Origin: Bradyrhizobium sp.
GTDB taxonomy: Bacteria > Pseudomonadota > Alphaproteobacteria > Rhizobiales > Xanthobacteraceae
Assembly: GCF_016219575.1 (NCBI RefSeq)
Contig: NZ_JACRMG010000020.1
Coordinates: forward strand, 1 to 64,000
Direction of reading: 5' to 3'
Length of the DNA: 64,000 bases
Shown: piece after piece, positions 18,173 through 25,031 of the stretch
Layout: each line of letters opens with the position of its first letter
How positions within the stretch are numbered: position 1 is the first letter of the stretch
Made by a program: the position numbers and the translations under genes
Notes under the pieces: generated by a model
Database searches by the model: none
What the model saw: only the letters and a program-made list of their open reading frames with translations
What the model was told of the DNA's origin: nothing

Positions 18173-19249
18173 CTACACATTCTCCCTCTCGATCGCCTCG
18201 ATAACCCCCGCCGTCACGTCGGCGGTCCTCGCCTTGCCGCCGAGGTCGGGCGTGTGCAGGCGCGGATCGGCCGTCACCCGCTCGATCGCCTTCATCAGGC
18301 GCGTTGCCGCGGCCGGCTCGCCGAGATGCTCCAGCATCATCACGGCCGACCAGAAGGTGCCGACCGGGTTGGCGATGCCCTTGCCCATGATGTCGAAGGC
18401 CGAGCCGTGGATCGGCTCGAACATCGAGGGGAAGGCGCGCTCCGGGTTGAAGTTCGCCGTCGGCGCGATGCCGAGCGAGCCGGCGAGCGCGGCGGCAAGA
18501 TCGGACAGGATGTCGGCGTGCAGGTTGGTCGCCACGACCGTGTCGATCGACTGCGGCCTGGTCACCATGCGCATGGTCATGGCATCGACCAGCATCTTGT
18601 CCCAGGTCACGTCGGGGAATTCCCTGGCCACCGCAACCGCGATCTCGTCCCACATCACCATGGCGTGGCGCTGCGCGTTGGACTTGGTGACGACGGTCAG
18701 CAGCTTGCGCGGCCGCGAGCGGGCGAGCTTGAAGGCAAAGCGCATGATGCGTTCGACGCCGGCCCGGGTGAACATGGCCACGTCGGTTGCGACCTCCAGC
18801 GGCGAGCCCTGGTGCGCCCGACCGCCGACCCCGGCATATTCGCCTTCCGAGTTCTCGCGCACGATCACCCAGTCGAGCTCGCCGCCATTGACGTGGCGCA
18901 GCGGCGAGGTGATGCCGGGCAGCACGCGGGTGGGCCGCACATTGGCGTACTGGTCGAAGGGCTGGCAGATCGCGAGCCGCAGGCCCCACAGCGTGATGTG
19001 GTCGGGGATGTCGGGATGCCCCGCGGAGCCGAACAGGATCGCGTCGTGCTTGCCGATCATGTCGCGGCCGTTCTCCGGCATCATGCGGCCATGCTTCTTG
19101 TAGTACTCGCCGCCCCAGTCGAAGTGATCGACCTTGAAACCGAAGCTGCCGTCGCGCTTGGCCAGCGCCTGGAGCACCTCGACGCCGGCGGAGATCACCT
19201 CCGTGCCGATGCCGTCGCCGGGAATGGCTGCGATTTTGTAAGTCTTCAT
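18173..19249 (-). CDS. Tartrate dehydrogenase-like enzyme (isocitrate/isopropylmalate dehydrogenase family)
   Basis: This 358-residue metal- and NAD-dependent beta-decarboxylating dehydrogenase carries IAAIPGDGIGTEV at the N-terminus, the substrate loop LRLAICQPFDQYANVRPTRV with conserved Arg, ENSEGEYAG, the catalytic Lys in VVTKSNAQRHAMVMWDE and the metal Asp in VATNLHADILSDLAAALAGS. The block EPIHGSAFDIMGKGIANPVG is typical of the tartrate/D-malate dehydrogenase subgroup. It shares a strand with the upstream Bug receptor gene (131-base gap), with a divergent LysR regulator beyond, suggesting a small carboxylate catabolic unit. Substrate (tartrate versus D-malate) is not resolved. Confidence 0.85.
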   Translation of the reverse strand: MKTYKIAAIPGDGIGTEVISAGVEVLQALAKRDGSFGFKVDHFDWGGEYYKKHGRMMPENGRDMIGKHDAILFGSAGHPDIPDHITLWGLRLAICQPFDQYANVRPTRVLPGITSPLRHVNGGELDWVIVRENSEGEYAGVGGRAHQGSPLEVATDVAMFTRAGVERIMRFAFKLARSRPRKLLTVVTKSNAQRHAMVMWDEIAVAVAREFPDVTWDKMLVDAMTMRMVTRPQSIDTVVATNLHADILSDLAAALAGSLGIAPTANFNPERAFPSMFEPIHGSAFDIMGKGIANPVGTFWSAVMMLEHLGEPAAATRLMKAIERVTADPRLHTPDLGGKARTADVTAGVIEAIERENV

Positions 19250-19284
19250 GTTGGTTCCTTGACTACGCGTGATGCCGGCGACTT

Positions 19285-19373
19285 CGTAGGATGGGTTGAG
19301 CGAAGCGAAACCCATCAACACTGTCTCCGCCGATACGGTCGATGGGTTTCGCTTGCGCTCTACCCATCCTACG
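19285..19373. repeat. Intergenic palindromic repeat, family D
   Basis: The arms are CGTAGGATGGGTTGAGCGAA and TTGCGCTCTACCCATCCTACG, with GCGAAACCCATC / GATGGGTTTCGC inside. The central loop is about 25 bases. It sits in the 131-base gap between the Bug receptor and dehydrogenase genes and may make a strong stem in a read-through transcript. Confidence 0.8.
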
Positions 19374-19380
19374 CACTTCC

Positions 19381-20370
19381 CTAGTTGCCCTTGACGCCGG
19401 CGGCCTTGATCACCGCGTCCCAGCGTTTCACTTCGGACGTGAGCTGCGATTTCAGCGCATCGGGCGTCGCCAGATTCTGCGCCACCGGCTCGGTGCCGAG
19501 ATCGGCGAAGCGCTCGATCACCTTGGGGTCTTTCAGCGCGGCTTGCAGCGCCGCGACCAGTTTCTCCGTCGCCTCCTTCGGCAGCCCCTTCGGCGCCCAC
19601 ATCGCGTGCCATGCGGTGGCTTCGAAGCCTGGAATGGCCGCACTATCGAGCGTCGGCAGGTTCGGCAGCGAGGACACCTTGGCCTTGGTGGTGACGGCAA
19701 AGCCCTTGATGCGGCCTTCCTTGATCTGGTTGGTGGTGTTGGTGGTCTGGTCGCACATCACGTCGAACTGGCCGCCGAGCAGATCGTTCATCGCCGGTCC
19801 CGTGCCGCGATAGCCGACGCCGACCATCTCGACCTTGAGGTCCCGCATCAGCACCAGCGTGCAGAGATGCGAGGCCGAGCCGATGCCGGCATGGCCGTAG
19901 GTCACCTTGCCCTTCTCGCTGCGGATCCAGTCGATCAGCTCTTTCACGTCCTTGGCGGCGATGGCGTTCTTCGACACCAGCGTCATCGGCACGTCGGTGA
20001 TGCGGCCGAGATGGTCGAAATCGTTGACGGGATCGTATTTGAGATTGTCGTACAGCGCGGGCGCGGTGGCGTGCGCGATGTGCCAGATCGCGATGGTGTA
20101 GCCGTCGGGCGCCGCCTTGGCGACGCGGGTCATGCCGATGACGCCGCCGGCGCCGCCGAGATTTTCCACGATCACGCTCTGCCCGAGCGTCTTGCCCATG
20201 GACTCGCCGATCAGGCGCGCCACCGTGTCGGTCGGTCCGCCCGCCGCCGCCGGCACCACCAGCGTGAGCGATTTGGTCGGATACGCCGCTTGCGCGGAGG
20301 CCGTCTGCGGCACCATCGCCGTTGCCAGCGCAACCGCGCCCGCCGCGAGTGCAAGCCTGATCGTAGCCAT
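19381..20370 (-). CDS. Bug-family tripartite tricarboxylate transporter receptor (second)
   Basis: The protein is 329 residues with signal peptide (LALAAGAVALATAMVPQTASA) and TctC/Bug blocks: YPTKSLTLVVPAAAGGPTDT, VIVENLGGAGGVIGMTRVAK, DGYTIAIWHIAHATAPALYD, and the C-terminal segment with ERFADLGTEPVAQNL. It captures a carboxylate in the periplasm; no tctA/B pair is adjacent. The LysR gene transcribed away from it likely controls it, through the dyad at 20444-20466. Its gene partner downstream is the tartrate dehydrogenase-like enzyme, so a hydroxydicarboxylate ligand is a reasonable inference. Confidence 0.9.
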   Translation of the reverse strand: MATIRLALAAGAVALATAMVPQTASAQAAYPTKSLTLVVPAAAGGPTDTVARLIGESMGKTLGQSVIVENLGGAGGVIGMTRVAKAAPDGYTIAIWHIAHATAPALYDNLKYDPVNDFDHLGRITDVPMTLVSKNAIAAKDVKELIDWIRSEKGKVTYGHAGIGSASHLCTLVLMRDLKVEMVGVGYRGTGPAMNDLLGGQFDVMCDQTTNTTNQIKEGRIKGFAVTTKAKVSSLPNLPTLDSAAIPGFEATAWHAMWAPKGLPKEATEKLVAALQAALKDPKVIERFADLGTEPVAQNLATPDALKSQLTSEVKRWDAVIKAAGVKGN

Positions 20371-20443
20371 TGGGCATCTCCCTGGAGGATTTTCTGTGCC
20401 GCCAGTCTATGGCGCGCCGGGGCTCAAAGACAATTGCCGCGAG

Positions 20444-20466
20444 ATTATACAAATTTATGATATAAT
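20444..20466. promoter_or_regulatory. LysR-type operator in the Bug/LysR divergent gap
   Basis: ATTATA-N11-TATAAT is a perfect 6-bp inverted repeat with an 11-base spacer, the T-N11-A pattern of LysR-type binding sites. It lies 25 bases before the regulator start and 74 bases before the receptor start, in an AT-rich patch within a GC-rich genome. The TATAAT arm may also overlap a -10 element. Confidence 0.7.
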
Positions 20467-20490
20467 AGGAGAGCAGGCAGGAAGGGCGCC

Positions 20491-21405
20491 ATGGAACTGC
20501 ACCAGCTACGCTGCTTCGTCGCGGCCGCCGAGGAGTTGCATTTCGGCAAGGCCGCGCGCCGGCTCGACATGATGCCGTCGGCGCTCGGCCGCCAGGTACG
20601 CATGCTGGAGGAAGAGCTCGGCACCCAGCTGCTGCTGCGCACCACGCGGCATGTGATGCTGTCGCAGGACGGCGCCGTGTTCCTCGACCATGCCCGGTCG
20701 CTCTTGGAAAAGGCCGACGCGCTCGGCCGCCAGTTCCGCGATCGCGGCCGCCGGAGATCGCAGGTGCTGCGCATCGGCGCGATCGATACCGCCGCCGCCG
20801 GTCTCATTCCCGACCTGCTCTACGATTTCAGAAAGCATCACGCCGGCGTCACCATCGAGCTCGTCGAGGACAAGACCATCCGGCTGCTGCCAAAGCTGTT
20901 GTCCGGCCGGCTAGATCTTGCCTTCGTCCGCCCGCCGGAGAAGGCCGACAGCCGGATCGACCTGCAAGTCCTGTTTCACGAGACGCCGGTCGTGGCCGTG
21001 CCCTCCCGGCACCGGCTCGCTACGCGCAGCCGGCTGTCCGTGGAGACGCTCGCCGCCCAGCCTTTGATCGTCCCCGAGCGCCGCTCGCGCCCGCACAGCC
21101 ACGATCTCACGATGAAGCTTTTCGAGCGTGCAGGGCTTCGCCCGACGATCTCGCAGATCGCCGAGGAGAAGCAGACCATCGTCAATCTCGTCGCCGCCAG
21201 GGTCGGGCTCGCCATCGTGCCGCGCTGGACGGCGCGCCTGAAAGTCGCCGGCGTACGCTTCGTGCCCCTGGTGGTGAAACAGGCGGAAGACCTGCGCCTG
21301 TTGCCGCTCGCCGCCGCGCGGCTTCGAGATGCACCCGATCCGCTCTGCGACGCCATGCTGGCCGTGCTGCGGCTTCGGCTGCCGCGATACGCGGCGGGGG
21401 CGTGA
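20491..21405 (+). CDS. LysR-family transcriptional regulator
   Basis: The protein is 304 residues. Its N-terminal winged helix-turn-helix is MELHQLRCFVAAAEELHFGK followed by AARRLDMMPSALGRQVRMLE, and the C-terminal part is a LysR substrate-binding domain (IELVEDKTIRLLPKLLSGRL; VPSRHRLATRSRL). LysR proteins usually bind the divergent promoter and respond to a pathway metabolite. It is divergent from a Bug receptor gene with a T-N11-A dyad between them, so autoregulation and control of the receptor-dehydrogenase pair are likely. The ligand is unknown. Confidence 0.92.
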   Translation: MELHQLRCFVAAAEELHFGKAARRLDMMPSALGRQVRMLEEELGTQLLLRTTRHVMLSQDGAVFLDHARSLLEKADALGRQFRDRGRRRSQVLRIGAIDTAAAGLIPDLLYDFRKHHAGVTIELVEDKTIRLLPKLLSGRLDLAFVRPPEKADSRIDLQVLFHETPVVAVPSRHRLATRSRLSVETLAAQPLIVPERRSRPHSHDLTMKLFERAGLRPTISQIAEEKQTIVNLVAARVGLAIVPRWTARLKVAGVRFVPLVVKQAEDLRLLPLAAARLRDAPDPLCDAMLAVLRLRLPRYAAGA

Positions 21406-21507
21406 CCGCGCCACATCTCTCGGCCGTCATTCCGGGGCGCGCCTCTTGAACCAGCAAACACGCGGCGGCGTGACGCAACTTGCGGCGTGTAATTGCGTTA
21501 CCATGTG

Positions 21508-22047
21508 ATGGCCATGCCAGACGACGACATCATCGCGCCCCGCAAGGCCCGCTCCGGGCAAACCTCGCACGCCGGCTTCGGCGGCGCGGAGGCGCGCGGG
21601 CCGGTCATCGACCAGGAGGGGCGGGAAATTCCGGCCGAGAACCTGAACCAGCAGTTTCAGGGCTTCCACTTCGAATTCGGCGGGACGGCTTACGCCCCGC
21701 TCACCCGCGAGCAGCGGCTGGCGCGGCTGGAGGCGCTGGCCAAGCTTCTGGACGTCGCCTTCATCCTGCCCGGCACCAATATCCGCTACGGCATCGACGG
21801 GCTGATCGGCCTGATCCCGGTCATCGGCGACATCATCACGACGGCGATTTCGCTGTGGCTGGTGCGCGAGGCGCGCGCACTCGGCGCACCGTGGCATGTC
21901 ACGGCACGGATGCTGGCCAATGTGGCGGTCGACGGTGTGGTGGGGATCGTACCGCTGGCGGGTGACGCCTTCGACGTCATGTTCCGCGCCAATGTGCGGA
22001 ATGTGCGGCTGCTCCGCCGATGGATGGAGAAGCAGCCGCGAATCTAA
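21508..22047 (+). CDS. DUF4112 domain protein
   Basis: The protein is about 179 residues with an N-terminal polar region and a DUF4112 core. The segment FILPGTNIRYGIDGLIGLIP is followed by a hydrophobic helix (VIGDIITTAISLWLV) and a second one (MLANVAVDGVVGIVPLAGDA), then an FDVMFRANVRNVRLLRRWME end. The family is of unknown function and probably membrane-associated. The start is ambiguous between ATG codons at 21508 and 21514; neither has a strong ribosome site. Confidence 0.8.
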   Translation: MAMPDDDIIAPRKARSGQTSHAGFGGAEARGPVIDQEGREIPAENLNQQFQGFHFEFGGTAYAPLTREQRLARLEALAKLLDVAFILPGTNIRYGIDGLIGLIPVIGDIITTAISLWLVREARALGAPWHVTARMLANVAVDGVVGIVPLAGDAFDVMFRANVRNVRLLRRWMEKQPRI

Positions 22048-22050
22048 ATC

Positions 22051-22347
22051 TTACGCAGCATCCTTGTCGCTGGCCGCCGCAGGCTCGGGCTTGCGCGGGC
22101 GGCGCGGCAGCGGGAAGGCTTCACTCTCATAGAGCGAGCGGATGCCGCTCTGGTCGAAACGGGCTTCCTCGACCTGCAGATAGGCGCCGTTCAGCGAGTC
22201 CGCCGGCAACTCTTCGATCGCGAATTGGACGGCTTCCGCTGCGGTGCCGAAACGGCGATACGCAAAGCCAGCGCGCTTCTTCTTGCGGATGGCGGCGGGA
22301 AACAGTTCGGCGGAAGTGTTGAAGTTGAACGGACGCATGGGACGCAT
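22051..22347 (-). CDS. Small conserved-looking hypothetical protein
   Basis: The protein is 98 residues, with a basic and acidic mix and no membrane segment. The middle is AYRRFGTAAEAVQFAIEELP, and the C-terminus is Pro/Arg-rich (FPLPRRPRKPEPAAAS). AGAGG lies 9 bases before the ATG. It is convergent with the DUF4112 gene (3 bases between stops). I do not recognise a function. Confidence 0.65.
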   Translation of the reverse strand: MRPMRPFNFNTSAELFPAAIRKKKRAGFAYRRFGTAAEAVQFAIEELPADSLNGAYLQVEEARFDQSGIRSLYESEAFPLPRRPRKPEPAAASDKDAA

Positions 22348-22566
22348 GGTCGAGAACCTCTTGATCTTCTTTTAGGTGTGGCGCGGGGATTCAGGGACGG
22401 CGGTATTCCGCAACCGGCGGCGCCGTACACGTCATTTCCGCCCCTAATATAGGCTTTCTTGACAGAAATGCGACCCCTATTGCGCTGCAATAGAGGAGAT
22501 GATGAATCCACGCATAGCTCGCCGTGAATCGATATTATTATAATTATTTCAGATATTTATGGTGTA

Positions 22567-22728
22567 TCAAATTTTGCGCAGCAGCTTCAGGACCACCAGC
22601 ACGACCAGAATGACGCCGATCAGGCCCATGCCGGAATGGCCGTAGCCGAAGCCGTACCCGCCAAGCCGGCCGCTGAGGCCGACCATCAGGGCGATAATGA
22701 GAAGGACGATAAGGACCGTCGACACCAT
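22567..22728 (-). CDS. DUF3309-like 53-residue membrane protein
   Basis: This short gene reads MVSTVLIVLLIIALMVGLSG, then a Gly/Tyr-rich turn (GYGFGYGHSG), then a second hydrophobic segment (GLIGVILVVLVVLKLL) ending RKI. The two-hairpin hydrophobic layout with a central G/Y loop is typical of DUF3309 proteins. A strong ribosome site (GGGAGAG) lies 5-6 bases before the ATG. Function unknown. Confidence 0.75.
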   Translation of the reverse strand: MVSTVLIVLLIIALMVGLSGRLGGYGFGYGHSGMGLIGVILVVLVVLKLLRKI

Positions 22729-22921
22729 GGCTCTCTCCCGCAAACACTGGCAAGCCGCAGACCGGCGCCGCCGCGGGTCAAGAAAAGCACATTCATTCGC
22801 GGAAACAAGCGCGTCGTTGCGGGAGCGGATTTCATCCCAAGGTCATTCCGGGGCGCGCCTCGGAGAGAACCCGGAATCCCGTTCCGCATCGCTTCGCCCC
22901 CGGGGTGAGGCAATGACGGCG

Positions 22922-23287
22922 CTATTTCTTCTCGTCGATCGGAAGCACCTTCAGCGGCGTGGCATAGGGCTCGATGCGCAGCGATTCCGTCGAGATCAGG
23001 CCGATCCGGTGCACCGGCGCCTGCTCGAGATCGCCGGTGGGGGCCTTGCGCACGGCATATCGCCAGACGCTCAGCGACCCCCTGGCTACCAGCGCTTTCG
23101 CCACCCCGCCGGCATTGCCGTCCATCTGCTTGAGTTCGTCCTCGGACAGCCCGATCACGATCTCGTCCTTGGCGGTGATCACCTTGAACAGCGACACCTT
23201 GTCGGCGGCAAACGCGGGCTGAACCATCATGCTCCCCATCAGGCAGGCGAGGGCGAGGCCTCGGCCGGCACGGTTCGATATCTTCAT
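22922..23287 (-). CDS. Exported small hypothetical protein
   Basis: The protein is 121 residues with a signal peptide (LALACLMGSMMVQPAFA) and a mature part of about 93 residues beginning ADKVSLFKVITAKDEIVIGL. No cofactor motif or known domain is visible. The middle contains an acidic helix (SEDELKQMDGNAGG), and the end is LKVLPIDEKK. It probably resides in the periplasm. Confidence 0.65.
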   Translation of the reverse strand: MKISNRAGRGLALACLMGSMMVQPAFAADKVSLFKVITAKDEIVIGLSEDELKQMDGNAGGVAKALVARGSLSVWRYAVRKAPTGDLEQAPVHRIGLISTESLRIEPYATPLKVLPIDEKK

Positions 23288-23416
23288 TCCCTGACTTCCT
23301 CATGCGCGCGCGGGGCGAGCCCGAACAGGCAAAGCAAAACCCCGCGCGACCGGTTCTTGGTCGCGCGGGGTTCGAAACGCGTTCGATATGTCGGAGAGAG
23401 ATATGATTCCATCCGC

Positions 23417-23504
23417 CGTCATGGCCGGGCTTGACCCGGCCATCCACGTCTCCCTTTCCGTGCCTCCGAAGGCGTGGATGCCCGGGTCAAGCCCGGGCAT
23501 GACG
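23417..23504. repeat. Intergenic palindromic repeat, family A (copy 2)
   Basis: Its left 27 bases (CGTCATGGCCGGGCTTGACC...) are identical to the left arm at 4703, and the right arm CCCGGGCATGACG is the same. Only the central 25 bases differ. It lies just upstream of the msrB stop codon, in the gap before the exported hypothetical gene. Confidence 0.8.
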
Positions 23505-23525
23505 AAGAAGACGGGGCTGCGAACT

Positions 23526-23930
23526 CTATTTCGGTTCGAGCTTCAGCGCGGCCGAGTTGATGCAGTAGCGCAGGCCTGTCGGGCCGGGGCCGTCGTCGAA
23601 AACGTGGCCGAGGTGGCCGTCGCATTTCGAGCACAGGACCTCGGTGCGGATCATGCCGTGGCTGACATCGCGTTCCTCGTCGATGTGGCTTTCGACCGCG
23701 GGCTGCGAAAAGCTCGGCCAGCCGCAGCCGGAATCGAACTTGGCGTCGGATTCGAACAGGGTCTGGCCGCAGCCGGCACAGGCATAGGTGCCCTTGCGAT
23801 GCTCATGCTCGTACTCGCCGCTGAATGGCCGCTCGGTGGCCTTCTCACGCAGCACCGCATATTGCATCGGCGTCAGCTCCTTGCGCCACTCGGCCTCGCT
23901 CTTGTGGACCTTGGACTTGGTGTCGGACAT
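23526..23930 (-). CDS. msrB: Peptide-methionine (R)-S-oxide reductase
   Basis: This 134-residue enzyme repairs methionine-R-sulfoxide in proteins using thioredoxin. The zinc-binding CAGC and CSKCDGHLGHVF pairs are present. The GCGWPSFSQPAV block and catalytic RYCINSAALKL block are both intact. There is no signal peptide, so it acts in the cytoplasm. msrA lies upstream on the same strand, beyond a palindromic repeat. Confidence 0.96.
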   Translation of the reverse strand: MSDTKSKVHKSEAEWRKELTPMQYAVLREKATERPFSGEYEHEHRKGTYACAGCGQTLFESDAKFDSGCGWPSFSQPAVESHIDEERDVSHGMIRTEVLCSKCDGHLGHVFDDGPGPTGLRYCINSAALKLEPK

Positions 23931-23951
23931 CGCTCCTCCTTTGGATTAGAT

Positions 23952-24035
23952 CGTCATTGCGAGGAGCGAAGCGACGAAGCAATCCATTTGCCCGCTTGCT
24001 GCGGTATGGATTGCTTCGCTTCGCTCGCAATGACG
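23952..24035. repeat. Intergenic palindromic repeat, family C (copy 2)
   Basis: The arms are CGTCATTGCGAGGAGCGAAG and CTTCGCTCGCAATGACG. It is the same family as the element at 18081-18165, with the ends in nearly the same order. It lies in the gap between msrA and msrB. Confidence 0.85.
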
Positions 24036-24047
24036 GCAATTGCTCCG

Positions 24048-24767
24048 TCAGTTGGTGGCCTTGGCCTTGCCCACCAGCGTCGGCTTCGCAATGTAATTGT
24101 CGGCAAAGATCTTCTTCAGGGCCTCGACCTTCGGAATGTCGTTGAAGACGATGTAGGGCTGGTTCGGGTGCAGCGTCAGATAGTCCTGGTGATAGTCCTC
24201 CGCCGCGTAGAAGGCGTTCAGCCTGTCGATCCTGGTGACGATCGGCTTCCTGTAGACCTTCGCCGCATTGAGCTGGTCGATATAGGCCTCGGCCACCTTC
24301 TTCTGCTCGTCATTGGCGAAGAAGATCGCGGAGCGATATTGCGGGCCGGTGTCGGGGCCCTGGCGGTTGAGCTGGGTCGGATCGTGCACGACCGAGAAGA
24401 AGATCTGCAGGATCTTGCCGTAGGAGATCTTCTTCGGGTCGTACTTGATCTCGACCGCTTCGGCATGGCTGGTCCTGCCGCTCGATACCAGATTGTAGTC
24501 GGCGGTCTCCTTGGTGCCGCCGGAATAGCCGGATACGGCGTTGATCACGCCGGCGGTGTGCTGGAACACGCCCTGCACGCCCCAGAAGCAACCGCCGGCG
24601 AGCACGGCGGTCTGGATGCCGTCGGCATCCCTTGCATCGACGGCGGGGGCGGGGATGATGACGGCTTCTTCGGCGGCACGCGACGGCGCGATCGCAAAGG
24701 CGGCGATGGCCAGCGCGCCGATGGCGGCGGCGCAGAGCGAGAGGCGGCTGAACTGGCTGCGGGGCAT
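24048..24767 (-). CDS. msrA: Peptide-methionine (S)-S-oxide reductase, exported
   Basis: The protein is 239 residues. The catalytic block GGCFWGVQGVFQ carries the active-site Cys, and the downstream YSGGTKETADYNLVSSGRTS and DYHQDYL blocks complete the MsrA fold. The N-terminus is a signal peptide (LCAAAIGALAIAAFAIAPSRA), so this copy probably repairs periplasmic proteins, whereas the adjacent MsrB lacks one. I chose the internal ATG (MPRSQFSRL) because a standard signal peptide begins there. Confidence 0.95.
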   Translation of the reverse strand: MPRSQFSRLSLCAAAIGALAIAAFAIAPSRAAEEAVIIPAPAVDARDADGIQTAVLAGGCFWGVQGVFQHTAGVINAVSGYSGGTKETADYNLVSSGRTSHAEAVEIKYDPKKISYGKILQIFFSVVHDPTQLNRQGPDTGPQYRSAIFFANDEQKKVAEAYIDQLNAAKVYRKPIVTRIDRLNAFYAAEDYHQDYLTLHPNQPYIVFNDIPKVEALKKIFADNYIAKPTLVGKAKATN

Positions 24768-25031
24768 GGTTTCCTCGTCGGCAGGGTTGGAAGGCATACT
24801 AGAACGACGACCGCGCTTCGCAATCAGCTGGCGGTCCTCCGGCGTACCCCAAGATACGCGCCGGCACCTGGCCCGTTACGACGCCGCGCCACACGAGTTC
24901 GTGAACAAAAGCGGCTGAAATCCAAGGCGTTAGAGGGCATGGAACCGCGCTTGACCGCAGCCTTGCCGCCTCCAACAATGAACCGGCTTGGTCGACCCGC
25001 GACAACAAATCATCCCCGGAGCGTTTCGCAA

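Noticed and set aside
19250..19612. 121-residue N-terminal extension of the tartrate dehydrogenase
   Set aside because: It crosses a palindromic repeat and the 3' end of the receptor gene; the family starts at MKTYKIAAIPGDG.
23388..25031. Long in-frame extension upstream of the TPR-caspase gene
   Set aside because: The extension runs antisense across msrB and msrA and lacks any domain; the signal peptide at 25032 marks the start.
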